DNA of 55,534 bases from assembly GCA_900770415.1 (NCBI GenBank), contig CAAGKN010000019.1:1-55534 (forward strand), written 5' to 3'. A program made the translations under genes and the position numbers. A model generated the notes under the pieces. That model was not told the origin of the DNA. It saw only the letters and a program-made list of their open reading frames with translations, and made no database searches. Numbering within the stretch: position 1 is the stretch's first letter; each line of letters begins with the position of its first letter. Shown piece after piece: positions 24,992 through 32,139 of the stretch. Source of the stretch: Clostridia bacterium. GTDB lineage: Bacteria > Bacillota > Clostridia > TANB77 > CAG-508.

Positions 24992-25698
24992 ATTCTTCCT
25001 CCTGCTCTTGCTGTTTATTTAGAACATCTTTCATCAATATATTAGTAACTTTTATTGTATTTTCATTAAATTCTCGTTGCCAAGCTCCCTCTCTTCTTGA
25101 CCAATGAAAACCTCTATGTTTCAAATGACTTCTTATTTCTTCACTTGGAATATCATTAAATAATATTTGAATTCTATTTATTTCTTTATTGTGTATTATT
25201 TTACCACCATTAAATTCCTTATCAGAAAATTCAATATTTTCTAATCTTTCTAATTTTTGAATTCTTCTTTTTACTTCTCTGATGGTAGCACCAATATTTT
25301 GTAACTGCCAAGTCGTATGATTTTCATCTGCTTTTATAAGTTCTCTTTGCTTTTCTAAATACTGTAATTTATCCTTTAATTTTTCAATTGCATTAGGATC
25401 ATCATTATATATAGCTTTATTATTTTCTACTGTTTCAGCTTTATCTGCATAATACTTACTTTTGTCATCTTCTTCAATAGATTTTCTTATATCACTATGT
25501 GCTCTATCTATAAGTCTTCTATGCTTTTTTTCAGAATAATGTCCTACTATAATTGGTTGTCCGTGGTGCAATTTGTAAAATCCTATTAGCATTTGAATTC
25601 ATATATTGCTCTGACTTTTCTTTAGCTTTTTGTGCCAACTCTTCATATCTTAATTTTTTGTATTCTTTTCTTTCTTCGAAATCTGCTCTTCCTCCCAT
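24984..25698 (-). CDS. DUF3560 domain protein; +1 frameshift
   Basis: The zero frame from the ATG at 25698 encodes GGRADFEERKEYKKLRYEEL... NANRILQIAP, then CGG and 9 odd residues before a stop. Skipping the C (position 25563) gives P-GQPIIVGHYSEKKHRR and 192 codons to a stop at 24984, the usual DUF3560 order (AD-FEER, then GQPI-VGHHSE). Total about 237 residues, ending QEQEEEFE. DUF3560 proteins are common in conjugative elements; their role is not known to me. The start overlaps the end of the DUF3789 gene by 49 bases. Confidence 0.8.
25561..25563 (-). other. In-frame CGG: putative +1 frameshift site 6
   Basis: GCA CCA CGG ACA in the zero frame of the DUF3560 gene; skipping the C gives GCA CCA GGA CAA CCA, restoring P-G-Q-P. 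Confidence 0.75.
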
Positions 25699-25796
25699 TG
25701 TTTATCACTCTCCCTTCCTAAAATTAAACAACAATGTAAAAATAGTGTTATTGTTCCTCCAAACATAGCACCCAATATAAATATTAATAAATGCAT
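25650..25796 (-). CDS. DUF3789 small membrane protein
   Basis: 48 residues: one membrane helix (FILGAMFGGTITLFLHCCL) and a charged tail (EEEQISKKEKNTKN). The size, helix with G-A-x-x-G-G and place before DUF3560 match the small DUF3789 proteins of Tn1549-like elements. The ATG at 25796 has AAAGGAAA upstream; an open frame further upstream runs through a large hairpin (25814-25876). Confidence 0.7.
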   Translation of the reverse strand: MHLLIFILGAMFGGTITLFLHCCLILGRESDKQWEEEQISKKEKNTKN

Positions 25797-25813
25797 AACT
25801 TTTTCCTTTCCAA

Positions 25814-25876
25814 GAAAAAAAGACTTATGCAAGTTGTGTTGTATGTTAACTCTCATACAATACAATTACAAGTCTT
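25814..25876 (-). terminator. Long terminator/attenuator hairpin before the DUF3789 gene
   Basis: A stem of about 20 pairs (AAGACTT...TTGTATTGTATG / CATACAACACAA...AAGTCTT) followed by a run of U that ends 12 bases before the GGAAAGG ribosome binding site of the next gene. Confidence 0.7.
25843..25876. repeat. 34-bp repeat, copy C
   Basis: ATGTTAACTCT ... CAAGTCTT, same length as copies A (4143-4176) and B (8148-8181). Here it is one side of the long hairpin. Confidence 0.5.
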
Positions 25877-25890
25877 CTTCATCTTTCTTT

Positions 25891-27006
25891 TTATATTTGT
25901 CTAACTTTCTCCCAAGTAAACTCTTCTCTTCCAAAATGTCCATAATTTGTTGTTCTTGAGTATATAGGCTTTTTTAAATCTAAATACTCAATTATACCTC
26001 TAGGTGTTAAATTAAAAGTTTCTTTTATTATTTTTATAATTTCACATTCAGGTATTGTATTTGTTCCAAAACATTCTATATATAATGAAAGTGGCTCTGC
26101 TATTCCAATTCCATATGATGCTTGGATTTCACATTTTCTTGCAAGACCATTTATTACTATATTTTTTGCAATATGTCTTAACATATATGCTACAGAACGG
26201 TCAACTTTTGTAGCATCTTTTCCTGAAAAAGCTCCTCCTCCGTGGTGAGCATATCCTCCATAGGTATCTACAATTATCTTTCTACCTGTTAGACCTGTAT
26301 CAGCCACAGCTCCCCCTATAGTAAATTTTCCTGTTGGGTTTATTAAAAACTTAGTTTGATAATCTATCATATCATCATCAATTGTTGTTTTTATTACTTT
26401 TTCTATGATGTCATTTTCTAACTCCTCTATTGATATATTTTCATTATGTTGTGTTGAAATTAATATAGTATCAATCCTAAATGGAAAATCATTTATATAT
26501 TCTACTGTTACTTGTATTTTACCATCACTTCTTAAATATGGAATCTCACCATTTTTTCTTACTTGTGTTAGTTTCTGTGCTAATTTATGAGCTGTATCTA
26601 TTGCATATGGCATTAAATTTTCTGTTTCTACACAAGCATATCCAAACATTATGCCTTGATCTCCTGCACCTCCATCATCTACACCTATTGCAATATCGTT
26701 ACTTTGTTTTGTTATATTTACATTAATTTTACAAGTTTTATAATCCATATTGAATTTAGCACTATCATAACCTACATTCTTCAATACTTCTCTTGTTATA
26801 CCTTCTATATTTATTGTAGCATTTGTTGTTATTTGACCTGCAATATTAACTTGTCCATTTGATATAAATGTCTCAACAGCTACTCTTGATTCACTATCTT
26901 GCTCTAAACAAGCATCTAAAATACTATCAGAAATTAAATCGCATACTTTATCTGGATGCCCTTCTGTTACACTTTCTGATGTTAAAAAATATCTTTTATA
27001 ATTCAT
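25891..27006 (-). CDS. metK: S-adenosylmethionine synthetase carried on the ICE
   Basis: About 371 residues. All family marks are present: TSESVTEGHPDKVCD at the start, GDQGIMFGYA, the P-loop GGAVADTGLTGRKI, GGGAFSGKDATKVDRS and the C-terminal GHFGREEF-TWE. The enzyme makes SAM from methionine and ATP. It looks complete. The start ATG at 27006 has GAAAGGAAG upstream. The gene is within the transfer operon of a mobile element, which is unusual; the same element carries a SAM-dependent DNA methyltransferase. Whether the host has another metK cannot be seen. The AAAAGCCACAAAATCGATT leader repeat lies directly upstream. Confidence 0.93.
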   Translation of the reverse strand: MNYKRYFLTSESVTEGHPDKVCDLISDSILDACLEQDSESRVAVETFISNGQVNIAGQITTNATINIEGITREVLKNVGYDSAKFNMDYKTCKINVNITKQSNDIAIGVDDGGAGDQGIMFGYACVETENLMPYAIDTAHKLAQKLTQVRKNGEIPYLRSDGKIQVTVEYINDFPFRIDTILISTQHNENISIEELENDIIEKVIKTTIDDDMIDYQTKFLINPTGKFTIGGAVADTGLTGRKIIVDTYGGYAHHGGGAFSGKDATKVDRSVAYMLRHIAKNIVINGLARKCEIQASYGIGIAEPLSLYIECFGTNTIPECEIIKIIKETFNLTPRGIIEYLDLKKPIYSRTTNYGHFGREEFTWEKVRQI

Positions 27007-27026
27007 TTTAAATCTTCCTTTCTTTC

Positions 27027-27051
27027 GCACCACAATCGATTTTGTGGCTTT
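27027..27051. repeat. Leader repeat AATCGATTTTGTGGCTTTT, copy 2
   Basis: Shares its core with 24408-24432. Here it forms the palindrome CCACAA-TCGAT-TTTGTGG upstream of metK. Confidence 0.5.
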
Positions 27052-27058
27052 TAAAATA

Positions 27059-27508
27059 CTAGTATGGAATACTATCCCAATTAAATTCTTTCATTCTATA
27101 TTTTTTTACTTCTCTTGTATAAATCATAAATACTTTTTCTTTACTAAATTTTGTAAGATATTTAAAAAAAGATAATAGCTCTTGTATTATCTTTTGCTTA
27201 TATTTAGTTCCTATATCTGAATATTCCAAATATTCATTATCTACATAGATAGATGCAATGCCATCTATCAAAATGCTATATAAAACCTTTTTCTCATAAA
27301 TACTAAACTCATCAAATTCTTTGATTGCAGTTTTTGTATTATAATTAATAAATAATAATAACAATGAAGATATACTTTTTACAACTTCTTTATCAACAAC
27401 TTCAAAATCATGTAAATAAATCAAATTATCTGCTAATATATTTACTAGTATTATTTTTGCATCTTCAGACATTTTATTATAATAATTTTTTATTTTTATA
27501 TTTTCCAT
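27059..27508 (-). CDS. Hypothetical first gene of the ICE operon
   Basis: 149 residues, soluble and helical, with no recognised domain. It starts at ATG 27508 with GGAGGA 4-9 bases upstream. It stands first in the minus-strand run that includes metK and the transfer genes. A terminator-like hairpin lies between its ribosome binding site and any upstream promoter, so its expression, and perhaps that of the whole operon, may depend on read-through. Confidence 0.6.
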   Translation of the reverse strand: MENIKIKNYYNKMSEDAKIILVNILADNLIYLHDFEVVDKEVVKSISSLLLLFINYNTKTAIKEFDEFSIYEKKVLYSILIDGIASIYVDNEYLEYSDIGTKYKQKIIQELLSFFKYLTKFSKEKVFMIYTREVKKYRMKEFNWDSIPY

Positions 27509-27528
27509 CTTTCCTCCTTATATATTTC

Positions 27529-27560
27529 AAAAAAAACAAAGTACATCAAATGCACTTTGC
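27529..27560 (-). terminator. Terminator/attenuator before the first ICE operon gene
   Basis: CAAAGT / ACTTTG stem (with further partial pairing inside) and eight U on the transcript, ending 12 bases before GGAGGA. A 37-codon open frame beginning ATG TGG TGG crosses the hairpin and ends across the gene start, so a leader peptide is possible. Confidence 0.6.
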
Positions 27561-27695
27561 TCTTTAGAAAGAAACAGTTTTTTAATATTTTTTGACCTAG
27601 CCACCACATACCACCTTGTGATTTAAGACCTTTATTTTTTTTAATTTTTTACTATTTTTTATAAATTTTTATTATTTTTTCAAAAACTTTATTTT

Positions 27696-27722
27696 TAAAA
27701 AAGTGAGTGTTATCAACACTTT
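27696..27722 (-). terminator. Terminator of the 23S rRNA methyltransferase gene
   Basis: AGTGTT / AACACT hairpin, followed on the transcript by CACTTTTTT. It lies directly after the stop codon. Confidence 0.6.
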
Positions 27723-27728
27723 CAAAGA

Positions 27729-29108
27729 TTACTTAAGACATAGCAACGAAACGCATTCAACGTGTGATGTATATGGAAACATATCTACTGGTTGTATTTC
27801 TTTTATAATATAACATTCTTCTAATATTTTTAGATCTCTTGCCATTGTTGCTGGATTACAACTTATATATATTATTTGCTCTGGTTTTGTTTTATTTAAT
27901 ATTTCTATTGTTTTATTGTCTAATCCTTTTCTTGGTGGATCTACAAATACAACATCTGGTTTAATCTTTTCCGTATTTATCAATTCCGGTAATATCTTTT
28001 CTACATCTCCCAAATAAAATTTTATATTTTCTATTTGGTTTATTTTTGCATTTTCTTTTGCGTCTTCTATTGCTTGTTCTACTATTTCAATTCCATATAT
28101 CTTTTTGAAATATTTTGCCACAAAAATTCCAATTGTGCCTATTCCACAATATAAATCTAGTGCCACTTTATCTTTTAGATTTTCTTTATCTTTTATAATG
28201 CTATTTATGGCCGTATTATATAATATTTCTGTTTGGCTTGGATTTATTTGATAAAATGATTGTGGTGAAATTTTAAACTTGTAATTTCCTAATTTGTCAA
28301 AGATATATCCGCTTCCATATAAAATTATATTTTCTTTTCCTAATATTACATTTGTATTTTTATTATTAATGTTTTTAATAACTGTTTTTACCTCTGGAAA
28401 TTTGTTAATTATATTATTTACTAATTCATCTTCCCTTTCAATTTTCTTTTCGTTTGTCACAACTACACACATTACTTCATTAGTTCTAATTCCTATTTTT
28501 ATAACAATGTGCCTTATTTTTCCTGTCTGATTTTCTTCATTATATGGTGGTATATTGTATTGCTTAACAAGTTCAAAAATATACTTTGCAATTTCTTCTG
28601 CTTTTTCATTTTGAATCATGCATTTACTTACTGGAATAATTTCATGAGTTCTTTTGGCAAAAACTCCCATTACTATTTCTTTGTTTTTGTCTAATCCAAC
28701 AGGATATTGAAGTTTATTTCTATAGTAATATGGTTGTACCATTCCTATTGTTTCGTTAACTCTTATTGGCGTTTTTGTACTTTTACTAATTAAATTTTGA
28801 ACTGTTTGTTGTTTCATTTTTAGTGTATATTGATATTCTATATGTCTTAAGTTGCATCCTCCACATCTTTTATATGTTGAACAATCTGGTTCTACTCTTT
28901 TTTCTGATCTTTCTATTATTTCTAATATTTTTCCATATGCATATGTTGTATGAACTTTTACAATTAATATCCTACATTTTTCTCCTTTTATTGCTGTTGG
29001 AACAAATACTGTAAAATCGTTTATTTTTGCAATTCCTTCTCCTTCATACCCATTGTCAATTATATCAACTATATATTCTTTGTTTTTTTCTATTATCTCA
29101 TTTTCCAT
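27729..29108 (-). CDS. rlmD: 23S rRNA (uracil-5-)-methyltransferase, RumA/RlmD type
   Basis: About 459 residues. N-terminal TRAM domain (about 8-65), an iron-sulfur motif in DCSTYKRCGGCNLRH, SAM-binding region LDLYCGIGTIGIF, VDPPRKG and the catalytic Cys in YISCNPATMARDL. It methylates a uracil in 23S rRNA (TrmA superfamily; RlmD versus RlmCD cannot be told). The ATG at 29108 gives the usual start before the TRAM domain. Its 3' end faces the mobile element, and the 3' end of rumA-type genes is a known ICE insertion spot in Firmicutes. It is chromosomal: no frameshift here. Confidence 0.9.
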   Translation of the reverse strand: MENEIIEKNKEYIVDIIDNGYEGEGIAKINDFTVFVPTAIKGEKCRILIVKVHTTYAYGKILEIIERSEKRVEPDCSTYKRCGGCNLRHIEYQYTLKMKQQTVQNLISKSTKTPIRVNETIGMVQPYYYRNKLQYPVGLDKNKEIVMGVFAKRTHEIIPVSKCMIQNEKAEEIAKYIFELVKQYNIPPYNEENQTGKIRHIVIKIGIRTNEVMCVVVTNEKKIEREDELVNNIINKFPEVKTVIKNINNKNTNVILGKENIILYGSGYIFDKLGNYKFKISPQSFYQINPSQTEILYNTAINSIIKDKENLKDKVALDLYCGIGTIGIFVAKYFKKIYGIEIVEQAIEDAKENAKINQIENIKFYLGDVEKILPELINTEKIKPDVVFVDPPRKGLDNKTIEILNKTKPEQIIYISCNPATMARDLKILEECYIIKEIQPVDMFPYTSHVECVSLLCLK

Positions 29109-29148
29109 ATTTAGTCTTATTCCTTTCTTAAGGCACATTTTATATTTT

Positions 29149-30375
29149 TTATTCCATGTCTGTATTGTAATATTTATTTCTACAATATTTTTTTGCAAGT
29201 CCTCCCGTACTAGTTTCTCTATAGTGACTTCTTAAATCCTTTCCAGTCTCATACATTGTTTCTGTAATTAAGTCAAAAGATATTTTTTGATTTTCATCTA
29301 GCAACATAGATATGTTACTCGCATCTATTGCTCTTATTGCAGCTACAGCATTTCTTTCTATACAAGGTATTTGAACATATCCATATATTGGATCACAAGT
29401 TAATCCAAGATGGTGCTCCATTGCAATTTCTGCTGCATGTTCTATTTTATATATATCTAATTTTCTTAATTGACTACAAGCTGCTGCTGCCATTGAACAT
29501 GCCGTTCCTATTTCAGCTTGGCATCCACATTCTGCTCCACTTATAGAAGCATTTGTTTTAACAATATTACCTATTATACCTGCTGTAGCCAATGCATTAA
29601 TTATTTCTTCATCTGTGTATTTATCTTCTTTTTGTAGATAATATAAGGTTGCTGGCAATACACCACATGAACCACATGTTGGAGCAGTTACAATTTCTCC
29701 ACCAGAAGCATTTGTCTCACTAACAGCATATGCATATGCTGTTAGCAATCTTGTCCTCTTAACTTCTGTTGGTTCATTTTCTATTTTATTGTTGTATATG
29801 CTTTTAGCTCTTTTACTAAGTTGTAGCTTACCTGGTATAATTCCCTCTGCATTTAATCCAAAGCATATACTTTCTTTCATTGCCTCCCATATTTCTCCTA
29901 AAAAGTTTTTTATTTCTTCTCCTTCAGTTTCATATACATAGTCATATATTTGTTTATTATTTTGCTCACAATACTGTTTTATTTCGTTAAATGTATTTAA
30001 TTTATATATTTCTTCTGGTTCTTGGCTCTCTTTTCCTACTATTCTTATTGCTCCTCCACCTATAGAGTATACCATCCATCTTCCAAGTTCCTGTTGGTCT
30101 TTATATGCTATTAAAACCATAGTATTAGGATGCACATCACATTTTGTCTTTTTATCAAATACTATTTTAGTCTCTATTGGTTTTAATGTTTGTTCAATTA
30201 TGTAGTCTGTTAAGTGTCCTTTCCCTGTCAAAGCTAATGAACCATATAAAATAACTTCAAAAAAATCCGCCTCTTTATATGATTTTTTAAACATTTCCGC
30301 TGCTTTTTTAGGTCCCATTGTGTGTGAACTTGATGGCCCATTTCCTTTTTTATAAAATTCCATTAATGATTTCAT
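29149..30375 (-). CDS. sdaA: L-serine dehydratase (iron-sulfur, single chain)
   Basis: About 408 residues. GNGPSSSHTMGP at the start is the serine-binding loop of the beta domain; APTCGSCGVLPA, ECGCQAEIGTACSMAAAA and TCDPIYGYVQIPC carry the cysteines for a [4Fe-4S] cluster. It converts L-serine to pyruvate and ammonia. The two domains that are separate (SdaAA/SdaAB) in Bacilli are joined here. The ATG at 30375 fits the family start; a second ATG is 12 bases upstream. A promoter and a structured leader with a terminator lie before it. Confidence 0.93.
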   Translation of the reverse strand: MKSLMEFYKKGNGPSSSHTMGPKKAAEMFKKSYKEADFFEVILYGSLALTGKGHLTDYIIEQTLKPIETKIVFDKKTKCDVHPNTMVLIAYKDQQELGRWMVYSIGGGAIRIVGKESQEPEEIYKLNTFNEIKQYCEQNNKQIYDYVYETEGEEIKNFLGEIWEAMKESICFGLNAEGIIPGKLQLSKRAKSIYNNKIENEPTEVKRTRLLTAYAYAVSETNASGGEIVTAPTCGSCGVLPATLYYLQKEDKYTDEEIINALATAGIIGNIVKTNASISGAECGCQAEIGTACSMAAAACSQLRKLDIYKIEHAAEIAMEHHLGLTCDPIYGYVQIPCIERNAVAAIRAIDASNISMLLDENQKISFDLITETMYETGKDLRSHYRETSTGGLAKKYCRNKYYNTDME

Positions 30376-30387
30376 TATATAATTCAT

Positions 30388-30533
30388 CTCCTGCCAAAGT
30401 AATACTTGATATTGTTTTTCTTATCGATAAACAACTACGTAAATAGTAAAAACTCACATCTGTACTTTGCAAGGTAGATGCGAGCTTTCTCAATATATCT
30501 GACAAAACCACGTTTGTGGATTTGTCATTTCCT
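30388..30533 (-). ncRNA. Structured leader of sdaA (possible riboswitch or attenuator)
   Basis: The transcript from the promoter at 30540-30568 would carry a first hairpin (GACAAA...TTTGTC with CCAC/GTGG inside, about 30500-30526), then a terminator hairpin CTCGCATCT / AGATGTGAG with TTTTT (30445-30484), then about 70 bases to the gene. I do not match it to a known riboswitch class. Confidence 0.5.
30445..30484 (-). terminator. Terminator inside the sdaA leader
   Basis: CTCGCATCT / AGATGTGAG with a 14-base loop and TTTTT on the transcript, upstream of the sdaA start. Confidence 0.7.
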
Positions 30534-30539
30534 ATATTT

Positions 30540-30568
30540 ATTATACTAAAATAACATCATAAAATCAA
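30540..30568 (-). promoter_or_regulatory. Promoter of sdaA
   Basis: -35 TTGATT, 17-base spacer, -10 TATAAT on the minus strand. Confidence 0.65.
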
Positions 30569-30600
30569 TACTATTTTAATAAAAATTGTGACCTCCCCAG

Positions 30601-30856
30601 TTTGACACCTGATTAATAAAAAAGCATTGAATAAAGTCTAAAATATAGGCTAAAATTTTTGTCAACTTTTTCTTGTTTAAAAGTAGAATTTATCCTAGAG
30701 AAATTATCATTACTAAAAAAGCAAGATATCAAAAAAATTCTAGCAAATACAAAAAAATAATTGTATAACGCAACAAAAAAATATTTAATATAAAAACTCT
30801 AAACTTATTGTTGTTCAATAGGTTTAGAGCTTTTTATTCTCTTCCAAGTGTCAACG
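30601..30856. mobile_element. MITE-like or IS-remnant segment
   Basis: A 256-base A/T-rich segment without genes in the gap before asd. Its ends have the inverted core TTGACAC / GTGTCAA, and near its right end it holds a strong terminator (30797-30836) with no upstream gene on that strand, as expected from an insertion-sequence relic. Short ends only, so low certainty. Confidence 0.3.
30797..30836 (+). terminator. Strong terminator without an upstream gene
   Basis: CTCTAAAC..TATTG / CAATAGGTTTAGAG hairpin followed by CTTTTTATT. It insulates asd from upstream transcription, or is the end of a lost element. Confidence 0.7.
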
Positions 30857-30960
30857 TCAGGTTATAGCAAATAGTTTTCCTAAACACAAGAATTATAGTA
30901 TATTTTTTAAGCTTTTTTTTTGATTCTGCATATTATGTATTGAAAGGATGGTGTTTTTAT

Positions 30961-31980
30961 TTGAAAAAATATAAACTAGCTGTTGTTGGTGCTACTGGCG
31001 TTGTTGGTCGCACTGTATTAAAAGTTTTACAAGAGAAAAATTTACCAATTTCAGAGTATGTTTTTTTTGCTTCTTCTAAATCTGCTGGCAAAACTATTCA
31101 TTTTATGGAAAAAAATTATACAATAAAAGAATTAACTGAAAATTCTTTTGATGACAAATTTGACTTCGCAATTTTTTCTGCGGGAGGCGACACTTCTAAA
31201 AAATATGCTCCTATCGCTGTATCTAATGGTTGCATTGTTGTTGACAATAGTAGTGCTTTTAGAATGGATCCTACTGTTCCATTAGTTGTGCCAGAAGTTA
31301 ATGCTGATGATATAAAAAAGCATAATGGCATTATCGCTAATCCAAATTGTTCTACAATTCAAGCAGTACCTGTACTAAAACCTTTAGATGACGTTTATAA
31401 CATAAATCGAATTATATATTCTACTTATCAAGCTGTTTCTGGAGCTGGGCAAAAAGGTATTAATGATTTAGAAAATGGAATTATGAATTACACACATTAT
31501 AACTCTTTGGAAGTTGAACTTGAAAAATTTCCACATCCTATTTTTAATAACTGTCTACCTCATATTGATGTATTTTTATCTAATGGTTATACCAAAGAAG
31601 AAGAGAAAATGATAAATGAAACTAGAAAAATTTTAAATAAACCTAACTTAAAAATAACTGCTACTGCAGTCAGAGTCCCTGTTTTTAATTCACATAGTGA
31701 AGTTATAAATATAGAATTAGATAAAAAATTTGAGCTAAATGATATAATTGAATTATTAAAAAATTCGCCTAATGTTATAGTTCAAAATGAAACAGAAAAT
31801 AATATATACCCTATTGCTACAAAAGCTTCTGGCTGTGATCAAGTCTTTGTTGGAAGAATTAGAAGAGATTTTAGTGTAGATAATGGTTTAAATTTATGGG
31901 TTGTTGCAGATAATATTAGAAAGGGAGCTGCTACTAATGCTATACAAATTGTAGAAAAGCTAATAGAATTTGATAATTAA
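30961..31980 (+). CDS. asd: Aspartate-semialdehyde dehydrogenase
   Basis: About 339 residues. GATGVVGRTVLKVL is the NADPH-binding loop, and NPNCSTIQAVPVLKPL has the catalytic Cys. It makes L-aspartate 4-semialdehyde, the branch to lysine/diaminopimelate, threonine and methionine. dapA and dapB, which follow on the same strand, use this product. The start is taken at TTG 30961 (KKYKLAVVGATG) with TGGTG about 7 bases upstream; another TTG lies at 30940. Intact. Confidence 0.93.
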   Translation: MKKYKLAVVGATGVVGRTVLKVLQEKNLPISEYVFFASSKSAGKTIHFMEKNYTIKELTENSFDDKFDFAIFSAGGDTSKKYAPIAVSNGCIVVDNSSAFRMDPTVPLVVPEVNADDIKKHNGIIANPNCSTIQAVPVLKPLDDVYNINRIIYSTYQAVSGAGQKGINDLENGIMNYTHYNSLEVELEKFPHPIFNNCLPHIDVFLSNGYTKEEEKMINETRKILNKPNLKITATAVRVPVFNSHSEVINIELDKKFELNDIIELLKNSPNVIVQNETENNIYPIATKASGCDQVFVGRIRRDFSVDNGLNLWVVADNIRKGAATNAIQIVEKLIEFDN

Positions 31981-31989
31981 CTCGATTCT

Positions 31990-32030
31990 TTAAGAATGCC
32001 AAAGGATACCTTACCTTTGGCACATCTTAA
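31990..32030 (+). terminator. Terminator after asd
   Basis: GCCAAAGG / CCTTTGGC hairpin with extended outer pairing (TTAAGA / TCTTAA) followed by CTTTT. Confidence 0.6.
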
Positions 32031-32038
32031 CTTTTCTA

Positions 32039-32067
32039 TTGTACCTATTCCATATTTGTGCTATAAT
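32039..32067 (+). promoter_or_regulatory. Promoter of sufCB
   Basis: -35 TTGTAC, 17-base spacer, -10 TATAAT; about 70 bases before the sufC start. Confidence 0.6.
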
Positions 32068-32139
32068 TAGTATGTTTGAATAATTAGTCTACTTAATTAA
32101 TCTTTCAAAATACATATATTTATAAAAAAGGAGGTTTTT

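Noticed and set aside
7461..25563. Six frameshifts as plain sequencing or assembly errors, or ordinary decay of the ICE
   Set aside because: Not fully excluded, but all six have the same form (extra C before a Gly codon, creating an in-frame CGG), none is in the roughly 28 kb of chromosomal genes, and no in-frame CGG was found elsewhere. Random errors or decay would vary in type and frame. Reads would settle it.
30601..30856. A complete insertion sequence before asd
   Set aside because: No transposase frame; only short inverted ends, so listed as a possible relic.
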